Assembly: GCA_033557465.1 (NCBI GenBank)
Contig: CM066043.1
Location: forward strand, 113,628,778-113,692,777
Length of the DNA: 64,000 nt
Source: Ichthyophis bannanicus
Lineage: Eukaryota > Chordata > Amphibia > Gymnophiona > Ichthyophiidae
Reading direction: 5' to 3'
Shown here: piece by piece, positions 1 through 9,173 of the stretch
How the letters are laid out: each line of letters opens with the position of its first letter
Position numbering within the stretch: the stretch's first letter is position 1
The notes under the pieces: model-generated
Database searches by the model: none
Told to the model about the DNA's origin: nothing
The model's input: only the letters and a program-made list of their open reading frames with translations
Translations under genes and position numbers: made by a program

Positions 1-230
1 GTACAACTCGATACTTTTTGATCGCACCTCGTACCTTTGCAGCAAGAATTCCGCTTCTGGCCTCTGAGGGGGTGAGAGTGGGAGTCAAACAGCCTTGCAA
101 TGCCAGAAGCTTAAGGTAAGCACTGCAGGACTGTTCGAAACCATTCCGGCTGCTGTCAAACACCACCCCCCTTTTAAAATATCATCAATCTGATCTTGAG
201 GGATGGACTTGATGGACTACAATATAAGTA

Positions 231-1044
231 CAGTCAAACCTCGGTTTTCGGTTGCCCCGGTTTTCGTCGGTTTCGGTTTTCGACGTGTTTTCAGACGGCG
301 ATCTTGTCTCGGTTTTCGTCCATCGCCTCGGTTTTCGTACTGCAATACAGTACACGCTTGCCTGCCATGTCCCGTATTCACAACCCCCCCCCCCCCGACT
401 CACCGATCGCGTGTTGAAATGGAGCAACATCCTCGAGCCAGAGATGCAAGGATTGCAGAGAGGAAGGCCCGATCTCTCCACCGCCTGCCTGTTCTCTGGA
501 GCGCCCCCTCAGGCTCGGAGGTAGCAGGGTAGCAGGAGATATTGAATGGTAAGCAGGAGATGTTGAATGAATGTGGCAGGCAGTTCTTTCTCTTGCGGGG
601 TACGCTGTTGAGACGGAGTCAGCGATCAGATTAGTGTCCTAGGTTATCTGTGTGTTTGCTGTGCTGAGCGGGAGAGTGGTGTTTCCGGTGGCTGTGGCTG
701 GTGCCTTTTTTTTTGTGGATCCTTCTTTTTTTTTTCTGTTTTCTTTAAAAATTTCTGGATGTTTTTTTGCTGAAGATTTGCATCTTGACTGTGCTGTAAT
801 CTTTCTCCCTTCTCAGCAGTTTAAACAATTTGTCTGCCAAAAATACCTCTGGAGCACCATCTTGTGGCCAGAAGTGGGATTGACTCTCTATAAAATGTAT
901 TTTTTGTCAATATTTTTGGGTGTCTGGAACGGATTAATTGAATTTACATTATTTCTTATGGGAAATCTTGCTTCGGTTTTAGTCCGTTTCGGTTTTAGTC
1001 AGACTTTTTTGAACGGATTAATCATGAAAACCGAGGTTTGACTG
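231..1044. mobile_element. pogo/Tigger-type non-autonomous DNA transposon (MITE)
   Basis: The ends are inverted copies: CAGTCAAACCTCGGTTTTC on the left and its near-perfect complement at 1026-1044. A TA dinucleotide flanks both sides (229-230 and 1045-1046), which is the target duplication of Tc1/mariner/pogo elements. Subterminal runs of CGGTTTT[CT]GT/AGT repeat on both sides, a known Tigger-like trait. The 814-bp body encodes no recognisable transposase, so it would have been mobilised in trans. It appears to sit inside the L1-like fragment to its right. Confidence 0.85.
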
Positions 1045-1046
1045 TA

Positions 1047-1710
1047 ATTAGCAAAAGCATTATGTATGTCCATCAATTTATTGAGACAGATCCCATCCCC
1101 TCTAAGGATTCCTAAAGCAGTGTGCTCTACAGCCTGCTTACATACTTTGAAAGCCAAGAGTCTGTCTGCCTTGTATCCTTTTTCATAATAATGTTTCAGC
1201 CATCCTAATTTAAAGGCTAGATCTCTTTGTACCGATTGATCAATTCAAGCCCTTGTAGCCACCATCCTCTGCCAGATTCTGAGCTTGACTGCTCATGCAC
1301 CCACTGTAAGGGTAGGAGTTCCTCCCCCCAAAGGATTTCATCCCCCCAAAGCTTCTTTTGCCAAATCGCTCCTTCCATAAAGAAGTCCTGGGTGGCAACT
1401 TTAAAAGCATCCTATTGTATTGGTATGGCCACCCCCCCACCCCAGTATTGCAAGCAAAAAATTCCTGCATGAGAATAAGGTGATCATGGCAGATCTCTAA
1501 CTTGCTTGGTAAACTTCTGCCCCAGATCTAAGTCCAATAAGTTTTAACTCCTCCCAATAGGGTGCATGGTCAGACCAGGCTGTAAATCTTTGTGACTTGA
1601 GACTCAAATCCTCCTTTAAAAATTCAAGAAAAACTTGAAAACACACTAAGTTATGGCATATAATGCAGATCCTGGTTAAGGAACACCATTGCCAGCTTTT
1701 CAACATATCC
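1047..1710 (-). pseudogene. L1-like LINE ORF2 fragment (endonuclease end and linker)
   Basis: Read on the minus strand, broken frames give WSDHAPYW near 1590, like the end of an L1 endonuclease (SDH motif). Further on they give YEKGYKADRLLAFKV near 1160, which resembles the linker between endonuclease and reverse transcriptase of L1 ORF2. No reverse-transcriptase motif is left. Frames are interrupted several times. The 228 bases before the MITE may be its continuation but show nothing I can name. Family level is inferred from motif likeness only. Confidence 0.5.
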
Positions 1711-1734
1711 TACTGGAATTCAAAATAATTCTCT

Positions 1735-1860
1735 TGTGTTTTCCTATTCTGATCTTTTATTTTCCATTGTAGCTTTGTTTCTGACATTTAAACCAAAAAT
1801 TTTAATATAAACCGCTTTGATTTAAGATAGTATATCAAAATTTTCAATCAACTATAAACC
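1735..1860 (+). repeat. Possible L2-like LINE 3' tail
   Basis: The string TAAACCGCTTTGATTTAAG near 1807 matches the end of the L2-type tails seen elsewhere in this window (for example 21070). No A-rich microsatellite follows, so this is a decayed or partial copy. Confidence 0.3.
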
Positions 1861-1950
1861 ATCTGCCACTGCCTCCACCACACTCCACAATCTTTGATAT
1901 ACAAATAGATAATTCTAGTGTAAAGTCGGTGGGAGGAAGATTAGAAAGTT

Positions 1951-2160
1951 TCTCCAGGAACAAGCAGGAAGTCAGTCCTCACATATGGGGTGACGTCGGC
2001 GCCAACGGAGCCCTCGCGGAAGCATCCTCCCAGCTTTCAAAGAAAGCCTTTGGGATATGCCACCACGCATGTATGGTCCCCTTCCCGCCCAAGGGGTGCC
2101 ATCTTGCTCAGTCTCCTTTTTTCCACGCAGCCCTTCAGATGTCTGTCTGCTTTTTCCCCG
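1951..2160 (+). repeat. DIRS B1 left inverted terminal repeat
   Basis: This segment pairs in inverted orientation with about 24560-24725. It holds GACGTCGGCGCC near 1993, a decayed form of the palindrome that is intact in B2, and the GCCATCTTG (YY1-like) word near 2098. Confidence 0.75.
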
Positions 2161-2368
2161 GAAAAAATTGATTTTCTTGACCTGAGTTTCATTTTCTCCT
2201 CCGGTAGTGCGCCGATACTCTTCCCGCCATCCGAACTTGCTGCTCTGGCATAGAGTCTCGAATTCTTAGGTTTTTGTTTTTCTTCTTCCCTTCTTTGGCA
2301 CCTTGGCGCCTTTTTTTCCAGCTGACAGTACTGTGGGTCTTCGACTTTGCTGGGGTACTTTCCCCCCC

Positions 2369-2876
2369 ATGGCTACCAGTAGCTTTAAGAAGTGTGATCG
2401 GTGCGCCAATATAATGTCCCTGACTGACATACACGACTACTGCCTTTGCTGCTTGGGGCCAGACCACGACCCCACAGCATGCAGTCTCTGTAAAAAGATG
2501 TCCACCAAGGCCCACAAGAGCCACCAGCAGCAGCACGATAAGTTTTTCCCGGAGTCCCCGGTACCTCCAAAGACCAGGGCCTCTTCTGAAGCCGTGGAAT
2601 CTCGGGTTAGCCTTATGGACCCCGATCGATGCTGTGGTTCCTCAGAAAGAATCCTTGAGGGAACTCAAGAAGAAGACGACCTCTAAGGTGGTGTCCCTGG
2701 ATGGTTCTGACTGGCTGGGAAAGCCCCGGGCCATGTCCCACAGTCCTAGATGCTCATCTGAGGGATTGGAGAAGGAGCGAACTGCGAAGGTCCCATCCTC
2801 GTCAAGGACTTCCCCTCGTGGAACCAGCTTTGGGCCTGATTCCCTTGATGCCCGCGCCAATGACTGCGGAGGCATA
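2369..2876 (+). pseudogene. DIRS B1 gag, N-terminal piece
   Basis: The ATG at 2369 opens a frame with a Cys/His cluster CDRC-x12-CLCC-x4-H-x4-C-x2-C. This is the counterpart of residues 10-45 of the B2 gag, and the start is chosen by alignment with B2 and A1. The frame breaks near 2686. The piece ends where a reversed CR1 3' end is inserted at about 2877. Gag of DIRS elements is thought to be the structural/nucleic-acid-binding protein; the zinc-binding role of this cluster is inferred. Confidence 0.75.
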
Positions 2877-3303
2877 AGAGCATAAGATATGCCATACTGG
2901 GTCAGACCAAGGTCTATCAAGCACAGTATCCTGTTTCCAACAGTGGCCAATCTAGGTCACAAGTACCTAGCAGTTTCCCCAAAAGAGACAGGTTCCACAA
3001 TGCTTGTATTGGGTCAAGCAGTAGATATTCTGGGTCCACTTTAATAATGGTTTATGGACCTTTCCTCCAGGAACTTGTCCAAACCTTTTTAAAACCCGGC
3101 TACACTAACAGCTTTTACTACATCCTCCGTTAGCAAATTCCAGAGTTTGATTACACGTTGAGTGAAAAAATATTTTCTCTTATTAGTCTTAAATGGGTTA
3201 CATTGTAGCTTCATTGCGTGTCCTCTAGTCTTCCTAATTTTTGATGGCATAAACAACCGATCTATATTAACCCATTCCACTCCATTCATTAATTTATAGA
3301 CCT
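2877..3303 (-). repeat. CR1 LINE 3'-end fragment, inverted
   Basis: It begins with CATAAGAGCATAAGATATG, the complement of the CR1 terminal TTCTTATG repeat. It then runs in reverse through the untranslated tail seen at 6890-7208 in the near full-length CR1. It is inserted in B1 gag, and gag resumes at about 3304. Confidence 0.85.
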
Positions 3304-3912
3304 CTGGAGTCCAGAATGGCAGCCCTGGAGCGCAGCTTGTCTGCCTTCATGGACCAGCAGCGGGTGCTGTTTTCTGGTACCACCGGTTCTTCCACCCAGA
3401 CCACCGGGCCCTCGATGTTGAAGACGACGCCAGAGGCCAAACCGATCCTCGAGACCTTTCAGCATCGAGCCTAATCTCGGCCAAGGTCTCGATCTGATTC
3501 ATGCTCTATGGGGCCGCGAACTTTCCCAGCTAGTGCACTCGGCACCAGCCACGTGGCCTTCAAAGGCCATGGGCGGGTGTCAGCCCTGGAGCCCACGAGC
3601 CATCCTTCCCTCGAGTCCTTGACGGACTATTCCGAGTGGGAGATGGAGGACGAGGAGTCGCTGGATACCCGTCGCCACCGCAATTTCCCCTCGGACTTCC
3701 CTCTGGAGCCCTGACGTCGGTCCCCACCCAAGGACTTGGCGTTCCTCGACTTCATTAGGGACATGTCCAAGGCTCTAGCATTCCCGACGGAATCGGAGGA
3801 GGACCTTGGGTGGAGGAGCTAGAAATCATCCAATACGAGGCCCTCCCGAGAGAATCTCTTACGGTGCCCATCTACACCCATCCTGGAATGGCTAATGCTC
3901 CGTTTGTGGGAG
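3304..3912 (+). pseudogene. DIRS B1 gag, middle piece
   Basis: Conceptual pieces such as ALERSLSAFMDQQR and FLDFIRDMSKALAFP match the middle of B2 gag (LERSIAAFMDQQR, FSDFVRDMAKALAFP). Stops and frameshifts are frequent. The piece is cut at about 3912, inside codons matching RMWES of B2, by a SINE followed directly by a CR1 LINE. Gag resumes at 7209. Confidence 0.7.
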
Positions 3913-4138
3913 AGTAGTGGAGGAGTAGCCTAGTGGTTAGAGCAACTGCCTAGTACCCAGAAGATCATGGGTTCAATTCCCACTGGCACTCCTTGTGATC
4001 TTGGGCAAATCACTTTGTTTTCCATTGCCTTGGAAGAAAAGGCCTGGCAATCTACTTCTGTGATACATTGTCAAGAAAAACCTGAGACAGCTGGGTCGCC
4101 AGGAGTCAGCACTGACTTGATGGCACTTAAAAAAAAAA
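3913..4138 (+). mobile_element. tRNA-derived SINE with RTE-like tail
   Basis: The head resembles a tRNA with an A box (TAGCCTAGTGGTTAG) and a B box (GGGTTCAATTCC). A central CTTGTGATCTTGGGCAAAT domain follows. The tail is GTCGCCAGGAGTCAGCACTGACTTGATGGCAC then poly(A), like the 3' end of RTE/BovB LINEs used by several reptile SINEs. A second copy lies at 59836-60058. Internal pol III promoter boxes are expected to drive such elements. Confidence 0.8.
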
Positions 4139-4195
4139 AAAAACCTTGCTGTTAAACATGTAGAATGATGCAGAGACACATATCTTTATGTATCC

Positions 4196-5244
4196 TTGAA
4201 GGATAGTACCAAAAGAATGAGGTTAGGGCATATCAGCAGAGAGGTTCCAATAAAGAAAAAAGTAGCCCAAATGCCCTTGAGTACAGAGCAAACAGAGTTT
4301 AAAGATTCCAAATTATCCCTGCCTACCAATAGCCAGATTAATATGAATAAAATACAGTCTCTAAAATGCTTGTATGCAAATGTTAGATGCCTAAAAAATA
4401 AGATGGGAGAGTTAGAATATATAGCACTAAATGAGAAGTTAGATATGATTGGTATCTCAGAGACATGGTGGAAAGTAGATAACCCGTGGGACACTGTGAT
4501 ACCTGGGTACAAACTATATCGTAATGATAGAGCTGATCAAATTGGTGGAGGAGTTGCACTCTGTTAGAGTGTGCATTGAGTCACAAAGGATTAAAGTTTT
4601 TCAGGAAAAAAAATCGCTGTAGAATCTCTATGGATTGAAATTCCATGTAAAAAGGGGAAGGCAATGGCAGTAGGGTGTACTATTGACCGCCTGGCCAGAA
4701 TGAACAAATGGATAATGAAATGCTCAAAGAAATCAGGGAAGCTAACAAAAGTTACAGCACAGTAATAATAATGAGTGATTTCAATTACCCCAGTATTGAT
4801 TGGGTCAGTGTCACGGCACGACATGCTAGGGTGATAAAGATTCTAGCTGAAATAAATGACTGCTTCTTGGAGCAGCTGGTTCATGAACAGACCAGAGGGG
4901 AAGCCATTTTAGACCTAGTCCTTAGTGGAACACCAGATCTGGTGCAAGAGATAAGGGTGTTGGGGCCACTTGGAAATAGTGATCATAGCATGATCACGTT
5001 TGATTTAATTAATGGAGGAGGGATGGCAAGGAAATCCACAGTACTACCTTTTAACTTTCGAAAGGGAGACTATGATAAAATGAGGAAAATAGTTAAGAAA
5101 AACCTAAAAGGAGCATTTGCAAAGGTTAAAGACTTACATCAAGCGTGGGTGTTTAAAAATACTATCTTGGAAGCCCAGACCAGCTGTATTCCACGCTTTA
5201 AGAAAAGTGGAAGGAAGTCCAAAAAACTGCCAGCATGGTTTTGA
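4196..5244 (+). pseudogene. CR1 ORF2 endonuclease domain
   Basis: The region translates in two main frames (4196-4567 and 4708-5244). Motifs of the apurinic-like endonuclease are visible: YANVRCLKNKMGEL, ISETWWK and GGGVAL in the first piece, then SDFNYPSIDW and the GNSDHSMI catalytic SDH motif in the second. This enzyme nicks the target for reverse transcription. A frameshift or stop near 4567 removes about 45 codons of continuity, so it cannot be functional. Confidence 0.8.
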
Positions 5245-5483
5245 AGGTGAGGTCAGAGAGGTGGTGGTTGCCAAAAAAGCATCTTTCAGGAAATGGAAAA
5301 AAGAGCCAAATGATGAAAATTGGAAACAGCACAAGCACTGGCAAATTAAATGCAAGGCATTGATTAGGCAGGGAAAAAGAGAATTTGAGAAGAAGCTTGC
5401 TGTGGAAGCAAAAATGCGTAATAAAGACTTTTTCAAGTACATTCATAGCAAAAAACCTGTGAGAGAGTCGGTTGGACCATTAG

Positions 5484-6366
5484 ATGATAGAGGGGGTAAG
5501 AGGGGCACTAAGAGGGGACAAGGCGATAGCGGAGAGACTGAATGAATTCTTTGCTTCAGTCTTTACTGAGGAAGATGTAGGGATGTTACCCATGACTGAA
5601 ATTGTATTTAAAGGTGATACTGCAGAAGAATTGAAAGAAATATCGATACACCGGGAAAATGTATTTGCAACTATTTGATAAACTGAGTAGCAACAAATCA
5701 CCTGGACCGAATGGTATACATCCAAGGGTGTTGAAAGAACTGACATATGAGATTGCAGACCTGCTATTAGTAATCTGTGAACTATCATTAAAATCATCTT
5801 TAATACCTGAAGATTGGAGGATGGCCAATGTAACGCCAATTTTTAAAAATGGTTCCAGGGGTGATCCAGGAAACGACAGACTGGTGAGCCTGATGTCGGT
5901 ACCGGGAAAAAATGGTAGAAACCATCATAACAAACTTACTGAAGATGTAGATAGTCATGTCTTAATGGGAGACAGCCAACATGACTTTAGACAAGGAAGA
6001 TCTTGTCTTACTAATCTGTTATGTATTTTTGAAGGTATGAATAAACAGGAAGACAAAGGTGAGTTAGTTGATATAGTGTATCTGGACTTTCAGAAAGCCT
6101 TTGACAGGGTCCCTCATCAGAAACATTTGGTAAAACTAAAAGGTCATAGGATAGGAGGCAGTGTACTATTGTGGATCAGGAACTGGTTAAAAGATAGAAA
6201 GCAGAGGGTAGGGCTAAATGGCCAATTTTCCCAATGGAGAAAGGTGAATAGTGGAGTACCCCAGGGATCTGTGCTGGGTCCACTGCTTTTTAACATATTC
6301 ATAAATGATCTGGAAAAGGGAATAACGAGTGAGGTTATCAAATTTTCAGATCACAAAACTGTTTAA
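5484..6366 (+). pseudogene. CR1 reverse transcriptase domain
   Basis: Motifs in order are KSPGPNGIHP, PEDWRMANVTPIFK, DFRQGRSCLTNLL, YLDFQKAFDRVPH (motif A with its catalytic Asp) and NSGVPQGSVLGPLLFNIFIND. The motif that should read FADDT is FSDHKT here, so the catalytic Asp pair is lost. The frame changes near 5660 and again near 6366. It is clearly CR1/L2-group RT and clearly dead. Confidence 0.85.
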
Positions 6367-7208
6367 TGTTGTTAAAACCCATGAGGATTGTGGAAAATTG
6401 CAAGAGGATCTTGATAAATTGGAAGACACGGCATCCAAATGGCAGATGAAATTTAATGTGGACCTGTGCAAAGTTATGCACCTAGGGAAGAACACCCAAA
6501 CTATGGTTACACGATTCAAGGTTCCACATTAGGTACCACCACCAAGGAAAAAGATTTAGGGATCATTGTGGATAACATGTTAAAACCCTCCACCCAGTGT
6601 GCAGCGGTAGCCAAGAAAGCAAATAGAATGTTAGGTATCATAAGGTAAGGAATAGAAAATAAAACAAAGGATATTATAAAGCCTCTGTATTGTTCCATGG
6701 TCCGACCGCACCTTGATTATTGTGTTCAATTCTGGTCGCCTTATCTTAAAAAGGATATAGCGTTATTAGAAAAGGTACAGAGAAGAGCCTCCAAAAAGGT
6801 TAGGGCTCTTCAACCTGGAAAAGAGACAGCTGAGGGGAGATATGATAGAGGTCTATAAATTAATGAATGAAGCTTCAAGGTAAGCTATTTAAGACTAATA
6901 AGAGAAAATATTTTTTTCACTGAACATGTAATGAAGCTCTGGAATTTGTTACCGGAGAATGTAGTAAAAGTTGTTAGTGTAGCTGGGTTTAAATAAGGTT
7001 TGGACATCTTTCTGGAGGAAAGGTCCATAAATCTTTATTAAAAGGGACCCAGGATATCTCTGCTTGACCCAATACAAGCATTGAGGAACCTGTGTCTTTT
7101 GGGGAAACTGCTAGGTACTTATGACCTAGATTGGCCACTGTTGGAAACAGGATACTGGGCTTGATAGACCTTGGTCTGACCCCATATGGTATATCTTATG
7201 TTCTTATG
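6367..7208 (+). pseudogene. CR1 ORF2 C-terminus and 3' untranslated region
   Basis: Broken frames give LGIIVDN, CAAVAKKANRMLGIIR, then LDYCVQFWSPYLKKDI and EKVQRRA, the standard CR1 carboxy end. From about 6870 the sequence is the non-coding CR1 tail, which ends in the octamer repeat TTCTTATG at 7199-7208. Confidence 0.8.
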
Positions 7209-7979
7209 ACACCAGCATTGGTGCTGGTGTTGAGCAAGCGGCTTGACTTGATGTATCGAATCCGCTGGAGTCCGGGCTTCCAGAAGTCATACAACTGCCA
7301 AACAACTCCATGGTGGTGGAGTTGGCTATGTGTCGACTGAAGAGTCAGAAGATGCACTCCTTGGTGCCCCCTAGCAGGGATTCATGCACCCTGGACACCC
7401 TCTGCGGAACGTGCTACCAGGACTCGATGCTCATCGGCCAAATTCAGACCTACCAGCTGTACATGGGCATGTACCCTGACACACCTGGAGAATGAACTCA
7501 CCGGGTACGCGTCTGGTCTTTTTGAGGAACCCCTGCAGCGGTTCAAGAATCTTGCCAAGGCTGTCCATTAGTGCCCCAAATTCATGTCTCGGGCAGCCTA
7601 TGATGGCTTCGAGTCAGCAGCTTGAGTAGTGGTGGCAGTCATTAGTGCCCGACGCCCGGCTTGGCTACAGTCATCCAGCCTCGAGCAGTGGGTTCAGGAC
7701 AAATTGTTGTCGTCCCATGCCAAGGGGAGAACCTCTTTGGCAAACTCATGACCAAAAAGGCTGCTGAGCTGGAGACCAAGTTCATGACGAGGACCATGCT
7801 CTCTAAAAAGACCGGTGCACCTCCCCGACGGAAGGGCTGGGGTAAAAAACCCTTCTACCCGGGGAAAGGGGCTTACAGAAACTTTCTACCTTTTCAGTCC
7901 TGGCTCCCCAGCAGGCCAAGGGACATAGGCAAGGCCCTCATAATCAGAAGGCTCCCAAGCCCCAGGCGGGAGCTTTTGA
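7209..7979 (+). pseudogene. DIRS B1 gag, C-terminal piece
   Basis: Fragments matching B2 gag are visible: VLSKRLDLMYRIR at 7230, YQLYMGMYPD near 7455, WLQSSSLEQWVQD near 7665 and KKPFYPGKG near 7850. The piece ends at TTT-TGA-C (974-980 of the 7-kb block, that is 7974-7980), the same stop context as in every other copy. Several stops and frameshifts lie upstream. Confidence 0.7.
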
Positions 7980-8285
7980 CTCCTTGGGCATAGCCTCTCG
8001 ACCCCAAGGAGGTCAGCAGCCAACAGGGGTATGTCTTGTTCACTATGCCCAAAGGTGGCCAGGCATCACCACCGATTCTTGAGCACTCTAGGTGGTCAAG
8101 GAGGGTTACCTCCTCCATCTGGCCCTGACACTTCCCCCTTTCTTTCCAGGAGAGCCCCCCAGGTCTCCCCTTCACCCGGGACCTTTTACTGAAGGAACTT
8201 GTAGGTCTTCTCAGGGACAGAGTGGTAGAACCAGCCCCCACCATCTCAGGAATAAGGGGTTCTACTCCAGATACTTCCTCATACC
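7980..8285 (+). pseudogene. DIRS B1 RT, N-terminal piece
   Basis: In the +1 frame after the gag stop the codons give DSLGIASRPQGG, then AQRWPGITTDS, matching DYASIASPPQG and AHRWSAITSDS of B2. It ends near FYSRYFLIP, where the L2 LINE is inserted. The frame resumes at 21132. Confidence 0.65.
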
Positions 8286-8467
8286 CTATCACAGGCTGCA
8301 ATAGTCTTTTTACTGAAAGCGCAATTGGGTGAGCCTCAGAGCCCCATTCATCATCTTTACAGCTGACAAGTATAAGCTCAGCAATCAGCGATCCAGCTCC
8401 TCCTACTTACCAGCCATTTCTCTATCACAGACTGCAATGGTCTTTTTACTGAAAGCACCATCGGGCA
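8286..8467 (+). repeat. 136-bp direct repeat at the presumed L2 5' end
   Basis: A block beginning CTATCACAGGCTGCAATAG and running through TTTTTACTGAAAGC starts at 8286. It recurs with few changes at 8422 (CTATCACAGACTGCAATGG). The layout is like tandem promoter monomers at LINE 5' ends. Confidence 0.7.
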
Positions 8468-8468
8468 G

Positions 8469-8647
8469 GCCCGCGCCTGAGGGCTTCGCCAGAGGGCCCG
8501 CGCCTGAGGGCTTCGCCAGAGGGCCCGCGCCTGAGGGCTTCGCCAGAGGGCCCGCGCCTGAGGGCTTCGCCAGAGGGCCCGCGCCTGAGGGCTTCGCCAG
8601 AGGGCCCGCGCCTGAGGGCTTCGCCAGAGGGCCCGCGCCTGAGGGCC
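8469..8647 (+). repeat. 27-bp GC-rich minisatellite
   Basis: The unit starts GCCCGCGCCTGAGGG and is 27 bp long. Six full copies start at 8469, 8496, 8523, 8550, 8577 and 8604, and a 16-bp partial copy starts at 8631. The copies are almost identical, which points to recent expansion. Because 27 is a multiple of three, the array is open in several frames, but I do not call it coding. Confidence 0.95.
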
Positions 8648-8808
8648 CTTAGGCGTGGGCCTTAAGCGTGGACTGTGGGTATGAATCATCACACTCATTG
8701 TATATCTGGTTAGATATGGTATTCTCATCTTTATTCCTAATATCAAGGTGTTTTCCTTCATTTCCTCAGCAATGAGCTCTTTAATTTCTACTTGTTGAGA
8801 GGTATGTA

Positions 8809-8982
8809 TCTCCAGGAACAAGCAGGAATGAGTCTTCACATATGGGTATCGTCGGTACCGACGGAGCCTGCGCGGGAACGCTCCCCAGCGTCCAAAAGGA
8901 AAGCTTTTGGGAGCATCCCACAGCGCCTGCACGCTGCCTTCCCACCTTTCCCAACCGCCTCTCTCCGGTTCTTCTTTTCTGC
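8809..8982 (+). repeat. DIRS A1 left inverted terminal repeat
   Basis: From about 8826 to 8980 it is the reverse complement of about 14262-14408. The palindrome GTCGGTACCGAC lies at 8851-8862. The first 17 bases are not matched by the right terminus, but they are matched by the internal region at 14098-14115. Confidence 0.9.
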
Positions 8983-9173
8983 GGAGCCAGCAGGTCGTGT
9001 TCCTGTCACCGCTGAAGAATTTCTTTATTTTATTTCTTTGGTCGCGCGTCTGCCTTCTCGACGCTGGACCGGTACCGCCGGTCTTTTCTTTCTTTATTCT
9101 AAAAAAAACCCTACTGTTTTTCTCACTTCAGTGCATTTTCTTCTTTGGCCTTAGGCCTAGGAAATTTTTCCTC

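Larger units (their letters stand above)
4139..7208 (+). mobile_element. CR1 LINE, near full length, decayed
   Basis: It carries an endonuclease, a reverse transcriptase and the hallmark CR1 3' end. The 3' untranslated tail contains GATACTGGGCTTGATAGACC followed by TTCTTATG. It directly follows the SINE inside DIRS B1 gag, and gag resumes after it without loss. The open frame is broken several times. The exact 5' end is uncertain; it may start anywhere in 4138-4180. Confidence 0.85.

Noticed and set aside
1227..1472. Small protein genes on either strand
   Set aside because: Short frames without motifs; the minus strand is better explained as decayed L1-like ORF2.
3913..3990. Functional tRNA gene
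   Set aside because: The head has A and B boxes but the stems do not pair well and it is continuous with a SINE core and tail. The same applies at 59836.
8469..8647. CRISPR-like array
   Set aside because: The 27-bp units are directly adjacent without unique spacers, and the genome is eukaryotic.
8329..8652. Open frame coding a repeated APEGFARGP peptide
   Set aside because: It is the translation of the 27-bp minisatellite; open frames occur on both strands because the unit length is a multiple of three. No start context, partner domain or homologue.
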